DNA of 64,000 nt from Glebionis coronaria (taxonomy: Eukaryota; Streptophyta; Magnoliopsida; Asterales; Asteraceae), in the NCBI GenBank assembly GCA_025667525.1, contig CM046881.1, positions 498,253,627-498,317,626 on the forward strand, read 5' to 3'. Numbering within the stretch: position 1 is the first letter of the stretch; each line of letters opens with the position of its first letter. A model generated the notes under the pieces. The model did not search any database and was not told the origin of the DNA. It was given only the letters and a program-made list of their open reading frames with translations. The translations under genes and the position numbers were made by a program. Shown one piece after another: positions 36,317 through 46,138 of the stretch.

Positions 36317-36664
36317 TAGGGATGAGCACGGTACCGGTCCCGTCCCGAACCCGTCCCGAATTAGTGGTACCGATTATTTCCCGAGCATAAAATTATGGTA
36401 CCGGTACCGTACCGAACGGGATTCGGGTATCGGTACCGGTACGGGAATCGGTACCGGTACCGGGAAATCGGGATTTTCCCGTTCTTTTTCGGGAATTTCC
36501 CGATTTGGTACCGGTCCCGTCCCGAATTAGTGGTCCCGAATTTTTTTTCACCTTATTTCGTAGTCCCGGTACCGTACCGAACGGGATTCGGGTATCGGGA
36601 ATCGGTACGGTTCCGGGAACGGTTCGGGTCCAATTCGGGATTCGGGTCCAAATGCTCATCCCTA
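36317..36664. mobile_element. 348-bp hAT-type MITE, copy 2
   Basis: By eye the sequence equals copy 1 (19289-19636) along its whole length. It is flanked by its own perfect 8-bp duplication CATCATAC (36309-36316, 36665-36672). It lies 273 bp past the stop codon of galactinol synthase, so it may touch that gene's 3' UTR or terminator. Confidence 0.9.
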
Positions 36665-36937
36665 CATCATACAATAACACTTAAGGCCAAAATTAGAAAA
36701 TAAGAATATGAGAATATATATGTATTTCCCATTAATATTATTTTAATGGAAACCCTAATATTCAAAGTTACAATCCCAAACCAAAAAAAAATATTACTTC
36801 AATATATTTGCTTCTAATGACCAGTTCTCTCGAACCTCTTAAACACACGAGTTTGAAAAGCTTATAGTTAAGAAAGAAAAAAACTTAGCATATTCATAGC
36901 TGATGATATATGTATTTGATCAACCATTAACCATAGG

Positions 36938-38146
36938 TTATGCCGCAGATGGGGCAGTCACGTAGCGACTGCCCTTCTTAGAAAGGACGCGCGCCGGTTT
37001 ATCCAACATCATGATTGGCATCAAGTCGCCACGGATCCTCCAGTAATCCAAGGACTCATCGTTGTAAATGTCCCACCACTTTTTCACCAACATCTTAATA
37101 TCTTCCCGGTCCATATTCTCTTCTTTCCCAGTGTACCTCCATGGCTTAGACCCATCGGCACAATAATGCACCACTTTCACCTTTTCATGGTCAAAGTTCT
37201 CTGGGTGACGCCAAAGCATTGCCAAGATCAAGTTGTATTCCGTAGGGATAGGCTTGTAAATGTCTCTGAAAAACATGTTTAAGAAATCTTGTTCCGCAAA
37301 TAGAGTTGGTGGAGTTGTCTTTACTGACTCAAGAAGCTCGTGGTAGGTTGAGAGACTTGGCTCGTAAACAAACATGCCCGCGTTGAAGTAGAGCGCCGGT
37401 TTTGGGCCAAGTTTGTCTTCTGGCCATTGGAGCTTTTCGGGTGACTGTTGGCAATACCCGATTTGGTATTGTGGACTGTTTCTCCAATTTCGCTCACAGA
37501 AACAGTCCATGACCGCGTAGAAATAGCCGTCTGGCATGTCGAAGAGATGGTCAATGTTGTCAAACACTTGTATGTCCCCATCTAAATATATCATCTTGCT
37601 ATACTCTACAAACTGCAAAAAGTTACATTTATAAGTTAGCAACTGAATTCAAAACCCTAGTTCTAAATCATATATAATTAAATAAACTCAAATTTTTGGC
37701 TTAGCTTTTATTCGTTTGAAAGAAATAAAACAGAATACATAACTCGAATAAGATTAACATGTCATCCTAACTAAATTGTAAAACATAATGGAAAAACAAG
37801 GACAGATAATTACCTCCCATATACGTAGCTTGGAGTAATTAATGACATAATACGCCATAGCAAACTGAGCCTGATTTTCGGGTGGGTACACAGGTTCAAT
37901 TTCTCGGATAATGCATCCTTGTGACAGCAACTTCTTACGATGGTCCAATGGAACATCGGGAAGTATAGCTACCACAAGAGGGTAGACCGACTTGGCCTTA
38001 CGTAAGCCCTTGGCTAGAGCGACGACACCTTTCCAGTAGTCGCCGTCTCCAGCCAAGAACGTGACATATGCACGTCTAGGCAAGGTTTTCGCTTTCACTA
38101 GAGCAGAAGTGATAATACTGGAATCGTTCTTTGCAACTGGAGCCAT
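36938..38146 (-). CDS. GolS: Galactinol synthase (two exons)
   Basis: This enzyme transfers galactose from UDP-galactose to myo-inositol, making galactinol, the committed donor for raffinose-family oligosaccharides; it acts in the cytosol. Exon 1 is 38146-37814 (111 codons), then a 201-bp intron (37813-37613, GTAATT...TTGCAG), then exon 2, 37612-36938. The product has 335 residues, normal for the family. It has a GT8 fold: YVTFLAGDGDYWKGV near residue 27, the metal-binding DGD at 122-124 (MIYLDGDIQVF), an HYCADGSKPW motif near residue 257, and the family's C-terminal APSAA. The ATG has a good context (ACCATGGC). Splice phase is 0. No stop or frameshift is seen, so it should be functional. Many described GolS genes have three or four exons, so this one has lost or never had some introns (from memory). 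Abiotic-stress or seed expression is usual for the family. Confidence 0.95.
37613..37813 (-). other. GolS: Intron of galactinol synthase
   Basis: On the minus strand it opens GTAATTATCTG and closes TTTTGCAG, a canonical GT-AG intron. It falls between RIWE and FVEYSK, keeping the family sequence intact. Confidence 0.9.
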
Positions 38147-38400
38147 GGTAAGTGTGATTGTTAGTATATGTGATCGAGGTTATTTGTTGTTGTTTGTAGG
38201 TGTTTTTATAAGTTGTTTGTTGGTGATGTTTGAGTTGAAGTAGTATTGGGGTTTATATAGGACTTGGATTGGAGGTTTAAAAAAAAACATAAGAACAATA
38301 TAAATAAAATATATCTTTCTTTTCTTTCCTCTTCATGCACTTTATTACGTGTCAAAAACCTTAATGTGAATTTGCTGCATTTAAAAAAAATTGTTATGTT
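38147..38400 (-). promoter_or_regulatory. GolS: Probable promoter of galactinol synthase
   Basis: On the minus strand TATATAAA (complement of 38252-38259) lies about 107 bases before the ATG, a plausible TATA box. ACGTGTC at 38347-38353 (plus strand) is an ABRE-like core, consistent with ABA or drought control known for some family members. A single core is weak evidence on its own. Confidence 0.5.
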
Positions 38401-38900
38401 GTACGCAAATAAGCAAATATATATTAAGTTCTTGAAACAGCAGAACATCTTCTTGAAACGAAATTTACTTTGAGTCAATTCGGTTCGTTGCATGATTTGC
38501 CAAAAACGCGTGACATATCCAACTTATCTATTGTGTTTTATGTCGTCATGGTTCAAACAAATCCTGTTTATCCTTTGGCAATTGGCGCTTTTGAAATGAT
38601 ACATGTTCGCAGTAAAACCTTCAAAAAATGATTTTATTCTCCCCTGTAATATGTTTAACTTTTTGCAAGCGTTTTATTTTCTTAATCTAAATTGCCATCC
38701 AGAAAAAAATATACATTAAATTTTGTATTTGGAAGTACCAAATAGTCTTACAGTAAATGATCGAACAATAAGCAATGAATATGATACTTGATTGTGTTTA
38801 ACATATATGTCAATATGTCATAAGGCGTAGTAAGGGAATAGCGCTGGTGTTGTAATACCAGTTTTATGTCTAGCAATGTCTAGATATAATGTGTGTTTTG
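38401..38900. other. Upstream intergenic sequence
   Basis: No gene or repeat is recognised. ACGCGTG at 38506-38512 is a possible calmodulin-binding-factor (CGCG-box) site. TTTTG at 38896-38900 would be the left target duplication of the Tat element; its partner lies outside the window. Confidence 0.4.
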
Positions 38901-39960
38901 TGTTGAAGCAAATTTTCGGAGAAGCTTCTTCAGCTCTGATCCTTCGGGTATCTTAAGGCTACTCCTTCTAATGAAGTCCTGGCTTGCTCCCTCAGAGTAT
39001 CTTGTGGCTACTCCTTCCTTATGAAACCCTAGCTTCCTTCTTCAAAATTCCTTAGTCTAACCCTTAGTCTCTTAGGATGAAATAAGAGAGTACACCGTTA
39101 GCTCGTCTCGGGGTTTGAATCTGAGACCAACTCCGGCGTGAGAGTAAGTATGTGGTTCTAGTGAGAGATAATTCTATAGAGAGAGAGAGAGTAAGTAGTA
39201 AAGTGTGTGTGTAAAACTTAACCTTTGTTCTTAGAGGAACACCTCCTTTTATACTACTAGGAGGTGACACCAAGACACACGAATTGTGGAGTCAAGGTTG
39301 TCTTATAGGAGCAGCACCTGAATAGCTGATGAGCACCAGGTCTGTCCTTCGTGGTCCAAGCTGTCCTCATGCTCCTTTAGTACTCGTCGTGGTCCAGGCG
39401 TCTGTACCATTCGTACATTATCGTACTATGTGAGTCAGATGTGATCGTCCTTCCTCCGGTGGAGGCAATGCTCTATGTGCGTAGGCCTAGCATTGTGTCT
39501 GGGTCTAGCCTTGTCTGGGTCTAGCCTTGGCTGGGTGTAGCCTTGTATGGGCCTAGCCTTGTATGGGCCTAGCCTTGTATGGGTCTAGCCTTGTCTGGGT
39601 CTAGCCTTGGCTGGGTGTAGCCTTGTCTGGGTCTAGCCTTGTATGGGCCTAGCCTTGTATGGGTCTAGCCTTGCCTGGGTCTAGCCTTGTCTGGGCCTAG
39701 CCTTGTTTGGGTCTAGCCTTGTCTGGGTCTAACCTTGTCTGGGCCTAGCCTTGTCTGGGTCTAGCCTCGTCTAGGCCTAGCCTTATCTGCTCCTTGATAG
39801 TGCTCTACCTCTTGCCATTGTCTCTGGACCTAAAGTGGTCCTCATCACCTTAGCTGTTCCAGTGAGCTATTCTAGCTTGAGATAGCTTTGCTCATGGAGC
39901 ATTAGGAATTAGTTATACTTTGTCTCAGCTTAAGCATGGGGGTGAGACTATACCTCATCA
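38901..39960 (-). repeat. Left LTR (3' LTR) of the Tat element
   Basis: 1060 bp from TGTTGAAG to ACCTCATCA. It includes the 16-bp tandem repeat listed separately. The first 150 bp match 61187-61346 with some substitutions. Confidence 0.8.
39482..39790. repeat. 16-bp minisatellite in the Tat LTR
   Basis: About 18 tandem copies of TGGGTCTAGCCTTGTC, with GGCCTAGCC and GGTGTAGCC variants. Confidence 0.85.
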
Positions 39961-39975
39961 TGTCCCCCAATCTAG
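39961..39975 (-). other. Polypurine tract of the Tat element
   Basis: The minus strand reads AGATTGGGGGACA immediately before the LTR start TGATGAGG. Confidence 0.7.
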
Positions 39976-40225
39976 TATCAACTTATTCTTTTAGTGGATG
40001 CTAGACTCAAAGTAAAAAATAATTCTCTTCGCTCTTAGTGTTTTTTCAGAGTCGATACTGGGGATCCCTAAAGCATCGTTTGCTTTACTAAAGAAAAAAT
40101 TAAAAAAGACGAGATATATGTTTTTTTTGTTTCGTCTTTTTCCATTGTTTGGATACATGTATTCATCCGCTGATTTACCCTCTTGGGCCCCCAAGCCCAA
40201 TTTGGTCATATAGCTTCTTGCCTTC

Positions 40226-40246
40226 TATATATATATATATATAGGT
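40226..40246 (+). promoter_or_regulatory. TATA-rich promoter candidate for the antisense ORF
   Basis: A TATATATA run lies on the plus strand about 780 bases before the first ATG of the antisense ORF, followed by a pyrimidine-rich stretch typical of plant transcription starts. Use as a promoter is inference. Confidence 0.4.
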
Positions 40247-40334
40247 TTTTACTCTAATTATTTTTACACATGCAAACTTTTCCTCATCACAACACCTAGC
40301 CACTTTCTCTTTCCTCTTTTTTTTTCTTCCGAGG

Positions 40335-40905
40335 TCTCCTCCGGCTCGCTCTTCCCGTTTGCTTGTCCGGTCAAGTGTTACTCCGGCTTAAGGTTTCATC
40401 CGGTGCAGGGTTTCGATCGGTATAGGGTTCGATCGGTACCAGGTTCGATCGGCGGTGGTGGGTTTGTTCGGATCTCGTGCTAGTTGGGTCTAGGAGTCTT
40501 CCGGCGCAGGCCTCGTGCTCATCCGGTCGAAGCTCTTTCGGCGCAGGCCGATTGCTCCTCCGGTTGGAGCTTATCTGAAGCAGACCATTTGCTCTTTCGG
40601 TTATTGGTTTCACCCGGCTCTTTGGCTCAACCGGTATTGCTACCCCGTTATTGGGCTCGTCCGGTATTGCTGGTCTGGTTAGTGGGCTCATCCAGTGTTG
40701 CTGCTTGTCCGGCTATTGGGTTCATCCGGTTTCCTCCTCCGGTTTACGGTGCTCTTCCGGCCCACAGTGCTCCTTTGGCTCATTGTTCTCGTCCGACCCC
40801 TATTGCTCGTCCGGCCCCCATTGCTCGCCCGGTTGTTGGGTGTTGTCAACTGGTGGATTTGCTCGCTTAGTGTTGCTCTCCCCGTACTAGCCCGGTGTAG
40901 GTGTT
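40335..40905. repeat. CCGG-rich degenerate repeat
   Basis: Imperfect units of about 20 bp built on GGGCTCATCCGGT-TTGCT. It keeps several frames open, so the ORFs here (such as 40484-40870) are not trusted. It may be part of the antisense transcript leader. Confidence 0.55.
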
Positions 40906-41009
40906 GCTTTGTCGGTTTGCGTTTTATCTTATCATTTTGCGTTTTATCTTACCATTTCAACAAGAGGACTTCCCGTAGGTACTTTATTCATTCCTTTTCT
41001 TCTTTACTT

Positions 41010-42380
41010 ATGACTAAGAAGGATATGCACATTCACACTTCTGAGTTAGGGGATAGGGAATTTAGAGACTTAGTTATTAAGTATAAATTCCCTTTGAGCC
41101 TACACCCTCACTTGACTGACTCTAACTTTCGGATGATAAATCTTCCTGCTGGGGATACTACTATTGGATTTACCATAAGATTTTTGATTTGTCGGGCGTT
41201 AGGATCCCCTTCTCCACTTTCCTTTTAGATGTTATTAGACCTTATAAGGTTCATATATCCCAGCTGGTTCCCTTGGGTTTGTGCAAGGTCACCACTTTTG
41301 AGGTTCTTTGTCGTAGCCTAGATATAGAGCCTACAGTTACTTTATTTCGGGTATTTTTAACGCTTTCCAAGCAAGGGTATTGGTTTTCCTTAGCCAATCG
41401 TAGGGGTGACTTGTCGGTTATGGAAGATCCTAAGACTTACCTTAAGGAGTGGAAGAACAAGTTTTTCTTGGTAGACCGTAGGGCTATTCCATTCCATATG
41501 CCTTGGAGGCATCCAGATTCTCGTATTACGGATAAGGTTCCTACACGGTTTAATCAGGATCATGTGAACTGACCGAGTTCTCATATTATTAGACTCCGTG
41601 ATATTCCTGAGGGGTGTTGGTCCGTTCTGTTATTAGCAGAGTGTGGGGTGACTCCTCGTGTGATCCGGTTATTAGACATTGTGATGGCACCGGTACGAGG
41701 GGCTTCCTTTACTTGATACATTCTTGTTTAGCCCTCTTTTCTCCTCCACTCTTTTTTTGTATATATCTAACACTTGCTTCTTTTTTGCAGTTATGAGTAT
41801 ATTTGATTTTCTTCGCTTGCCCGTTCTGAAGGAGGCTGTTGTTGTAGCTGAGCCACATGAGCAGGATACGTCTATCTTGCAACGAGTTACTGCTCGCACT
41901 ACGGTGCATGCGCCTGCTGGTGCCAATATTCCTCCTGCTACTGATGAGGAGATTGCTGCTACTCGTCCAGATCCTCAGGTCCTCCAGAAGGCTAAGGGTG
42001 CTGCGAAGCGCAAAACCTCTACTTCAGCATACGCCCCTACCGGAGTAGGTAAGAAGACCAAGGCATGTAAGGAGCATGCTGGTGCAGGGTCTAGTGGTCA
42101 AATAGCTGAGGGTGAGTATGAGTTAGCTATTGATGATGATGGAAATGTCGATCATGATGTCGCGGCTGATGATCTTGATGATGTGATCGAGCAGTCTGGT
42201 TGTGTTTCCTCTAGTGAGTTTTTAACTGTCATACACCTTCGATCTTTTGACTCAGGGACTGGACTAGATGTGTCTTATCCTCCTATTGTTCTTCCAGGCA
42301 GGGGAGTTCCTGTTACCTTTAGTGCCGAGGTGTCAGGAGTTCGTGAGGTGTCGACTAGAGCTTGTTCTCACGTGTCTCAT
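41010..42380 (+). pseudogene. Antisense extra ORF of the Tat element, 5' part
   Basis: From ATG at 41010 the reading resembles the plant 'putative gypsy type transposon' family (PF04195-like): FPLSLHP, then FLLDVIRPYKVHISQLVPLG and a WFSLANRRG end. A frameshift lies near 41185-41195 and a TGA at 41570-41572. After a likely intron ending TTTTTTGCAG at 41790, an exon (41793-42380) continues with an acidic, low-complexity region. It is then cut by the Athila insertion. Tat elements are known to carry such extra ORFs antisense to gag-pol; their role is unknown. This copy is dead. Confidence 0.65.
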
Positions 42381-43972
42381 TGATAGGTGTGTAAACACCC
42401 ATCCTTTTTCCACTTAATTCTGGCTAAAACGAGACCAAAACACGTATTTAATATCATTTGTTTGGAATTATGCGTGGTTTTTGTGTTTATTATGTTTTCA
42501 GAGCCAACCAGATGAATATTGAAGAAAACATGGGATTGCATGGGTTTTATGGAAGAAAAAGACTCAAGACGAAGTCTATTGTCCAAGAGATGCAAAAGAT
42601 TTGAAGTCACTGGGCCTATTTAAAGATTTACCGAAGAAAAGGACCAAAGATGGAAGATTTACATATGTCGAAGAAACTCAAGTCTAATAAACGAAGAAAT
42701 TAAAAGACGAGTTGAATTTAATCGACGACAAATCCCGAATCAGAATAAAAAACGTCAACTTTTCTGAAAAGACGAGAAGACAAGAAGAACGGGAAAAAGC
42801 CCACTCACCAACCAAAGACAAGACTATATAAAGACCACCCTTCACACTTTTCATTCAGTTTTTTATTCCCTTTTTCTCTCCTTTTTCTGTTCGTAGGCTT
42901 CACCAACACCATTAGGGTGTTTGGTGATTTTGATTCTTGTTGTTCCAATCTTATAGTTTAATCTTTGTCTTTTGTTTGTTTAACATTAATCAATCAATAC
43001 AATCTTTCCATTTCATCTTGTTCATCTTCATCTTTTTGATTCAAAGTCAAAGTTCTTATTTGGTTGATTTGATCTTTAAAAGTTATTGGGTTTTATGTTT
43101 TTATTGATGGGATTTGATGTTTATGGTTAGTAGATGATTAGGGATTAGATTTGTTTAAGTTTTGGTGAAAAACTTGGTTGATTTTGGCTTGGAATCGTGT
43201 TCCCCTGTTTCTTTTATCTTCTACTGTTCTTGAAGTTTCCCCAGGTTCCGAACGAAGTTCCGGACCAAAAGTTCCGAACGAATTTCCGGACCAGAAGTTC
43301 CGAACGAAGTTCCGGATCAAAAGTTCCGAACCAACTTCCGGATCAAACTTCCGAACCAACTTACGGATCAAAATTCCGAGTAAAGTTCCGAGTAAAGTTC
43401 CGAGTGAAGTTCCGAGTAAAGTTCCGAGTAAAGTTCCGGACCAAAGTTCCGAATCAAATCTTCCGAGTGAAGTTCCGAGTAAAGTTCCGAACGAAGTTCC
43501 GGATCAAATCTTCCGAGTGAAGTTCCGAGTAAAGTTCCGAACGAAGTTCCGGATCAAAAGTTCCGAACCAAGTTCCGAGTAAACTTCCGAACCAAGTTCC
43601 GAGTAAACTTCCGGATCAAGGTAAACTTCCGAACCAACTTTCGAACCAACTTCCGAACCAACTTCTGAACGGAAGTTCCGAGTAAACTTCCGGATCAAGG
43701 TAAACTTCCGAATCAATTTTCTTTTGAGCATTTTTAAGTGATATTTACTGTCTCTTCATTTTATACTTAAATTTTAATTCAAGTTTTATTAATTGCTATT
43801 AAATTAATTAATTGCTTTTAATTTAAGTTTACATCTTTATACATTTAAACCTTTAGTAGATTAGAAAACCAATTCCCTTTTTAGTAACTAAGAACAATCA
43901 TTCCACTTTAAGCTGTAATCAATTCGAGAGGATACCGAGATTAATCTGAAGCATAGCAAAATCAAAGTATCA
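42381..43972 (+). repeat. 5' LTR of the nested Athila element
   Basis: 1592 bp, almost the same as the 3' LTR except for the TTCCG array, which is about 48 bp longer here. Confidence 0.9.
43245..43714. repeat. TTCCG tandem array in the 5' LTR
   Basis: Repeated units of 12 bp (AAGTTCCGAGTA) mixed with longer variants (AAGTTCCGGATCAAA). The three-base periodicity keeps ORFs open on both strands; these are not genes. Confidence 0.85.
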
Positions 43973-43974
43973 AA

Positions 43975-43990
43975 TGGCGCCGCTGCCGGC
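43975..43990 (+). other. Primer-binding site of the nested Athila element
   Basis: TGGCGCCGCTGCCGG, two bases after the LTR, resembles the tRNA-Asp-type site of the gag-only element with one change. Confidence 0.75.
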
Positions 43991-44182
43991 TCTTCTCGTT
44001 AAGATCAACAGTTTTTTGTGAGAACTTGGATTTTGGGATCCGTTCACCGGGAACGTTACTTTTTCACAAAAAATTTCAAAAAATCCAAAAAAATATAAAA
44101 TTTTCAAAAATACAAAAAAATTAAAAAACATAAAAAAGACAAAAATATTTTTTGTTTGTTTTGTTAGTTCTTTTGCAGGTGC

Positions 44183-46138
44183 ATGCGTACACGCTCAACG
44201 TTTTATCCCGAGCCCGAGACTCTCGATAACTTAAACATGGCCGGTGTACAAAACAACAACAATAACCCACCTCAAAACAATAATAATAACAACAACAACC
44301 CACCTTTCAACAACAATAATAACAACAACAATGAGCCCCTACCGGATAATCGCCCGATGATTGAACTTCTGCAAGCACATATAGATGGTAACAATGATCC
44401 AATTGTCATACCCACGATTGCAGCCAACAATTTTGAGCTCAAATCCGGCTTTATCCAGATGGTCTCTACTCAACCATTCTTGGGGCGTACCATTGATGAT
44501 CCACATGACCACATCAAGAGATTCTTGCAACTCACCAATACGGTCAAATTCAATGGTGTTCCACAAGAGGTAATCCGTTTACAACTTTTTCCCTTTTCTT
44601 TAGAGGGACAAGCCCGGCATTGGCTTGCTAAGGAACCGCCACAGAGTATTCTTACGTGGACGGATTTGGAGACCAAGTTTATCAACTACTTTTTCCCACC
44701 CTCTCGTACTACCGCTTTGCGGAATGAAATCATTAATTTTGAACAAAAGTACGATGAGTCTTTTAGTGAATCTTGGGACCGTTTCAAAGATCTTTTAAGA
44801 AAATGCCCACAACATGGTTTTACCAAAGTGCATCAAATTAACTCTTTTTACAATGGTTTAAGCATGAATGACCAAGATTCACTAAACAGTGCCTCGGGGG
44901 GTAATCTTTTAGCTAAGACTTCCAATGCTGCTTGGGATATCATTGAGAATAAGTCTCGTGTGCAAACAAAGAGTGTTCAGACCAACGTCGCTAGTGCTAG
45001 TACTAGCGACAGCGACAAGCGACTTGACAAAATTACTACGCTTCTTGAATCGCTTGTTACCCATACCGTTAACAACACCAACAGCATCAATGCTAAAAAC
45101 GCTCAAGTCAATGCTGTAAGCCAACCATGTGAAATATGCGGGGGTCCTCATTCTTACACCACTTGTACCGCCACCCAAGACTATCCTTCTGAGAATGTGA
45201 ATGCAGCATACGGTACCTATCCTCCGGCCGCTTATCAAGCTCGTCCTCAAGGTGACCGCAATTTGCTTAGCTACCGCTCTAACAACTATCTTTCCCCACC
45301 CGGTTTTCCTCCTAACAACCCAAACCAACAACAAAACCTCAATCGCCCTCCTCAACAACAACAACAACCTCCACCTCAAAGAAACAACCAAGTTTACCAG
45401 CAACCTGCTTATCAACCGCCCGCATACAATGCTCCTCCCAACCAACCCACCGCTTTACACTAAGAAGTGGAAACCTACATAAGGACTAACGATGTGATCG
45501 TGGGAAATCTTCAGCGGGAAGTGCTCAACTTAAAAGCAGACCTGGTGAAACAAGGGAACGATCTGAGAGCTGATATGAGAAACACTTTGGATAGTCAAAT
45601 GAATGACTTAAAGAATATGATGGCTAGTTTCTTCCAAGGTAATCAACCCTCTTCTTCGGGTACTCTTCCGAGTAACACCGTTGCGAATCCAAGAGGGGAG
45701 ATGAAAGCAATCACCACTCGCAGTGACAAAGGTACCAAGGAACCCGAGCTTCCTATACCTCCACCGGTGATTGTGACTAAAGAGAACGAGTCACCTGCTC
45801 CTATTCCTCAACCTTCTACTTCCCCAATTTATCCACCTCTTACTTCTACCCCTCCTCCACCCAAGGATGTGAGTGATCCTATTCTCCCTAAGACTTCTTC
45901 TTCTTCCAATATACCTTATCTATCAAGGTTGAGGAAAGAGAAGCTCAAAAGCAAGGATGATATTCAAGTTTCGAACTTTCTAAAAATGTTTAAACAATTG
46001 AATTTTAACATCTCCGTCGCTGAGGCTCTCGCTCACATGCCTAAATATGCAAAAATGTTCAAAGATCTTCTGAGTGACAAGGAAAAGCTTCTATTGCCAA
46101 CACCCAACTTAATGAGAATTGCTCTGCAGTGCTCTTAA
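44183..46138 (+). pseudogene. Athila gag (one internal stop)
   Basis: It starts MRTRS, as Athila gag does, followed by an asparagine-rich stretch (residues 20-60). The capsid core (FPFSLEGQARHWL, then LRNEIINFEQ) lies at about residues 90-220. A zinc knuckle, C316-x2-C319-x3-H323-x4-C328, is followed by a proline/glutamine-rich tail. A TAA at 45461 interrupts; the same frame resumes at 45467 and runs to 46138, including a proline-rich linker. The stop looks like a CAA-to-TAA change (inference). A frameshift near 46110 separates it from pol. The intact protein would form the particle and bind element RNA. Confidence 0.85.

Noticed and set aside
40484..40890. ORFs over the CCGG-rich repeat
   Set aside because: All three plus frames are open through imperfect repeats; none resembles a known protein.
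43178..43731. ORFs of 75-134 codons on both strands across the TTCCG array (also 52521-53050)
   Set aside because: The 12-bp repeat unit keeps every frame open; the peptides are repeats of KFRV or RNFT and have no coding context.
44909..45445. 178-codon minus-strand ORF
   Set aside because: It is the antisense shadow of the Athila gag.
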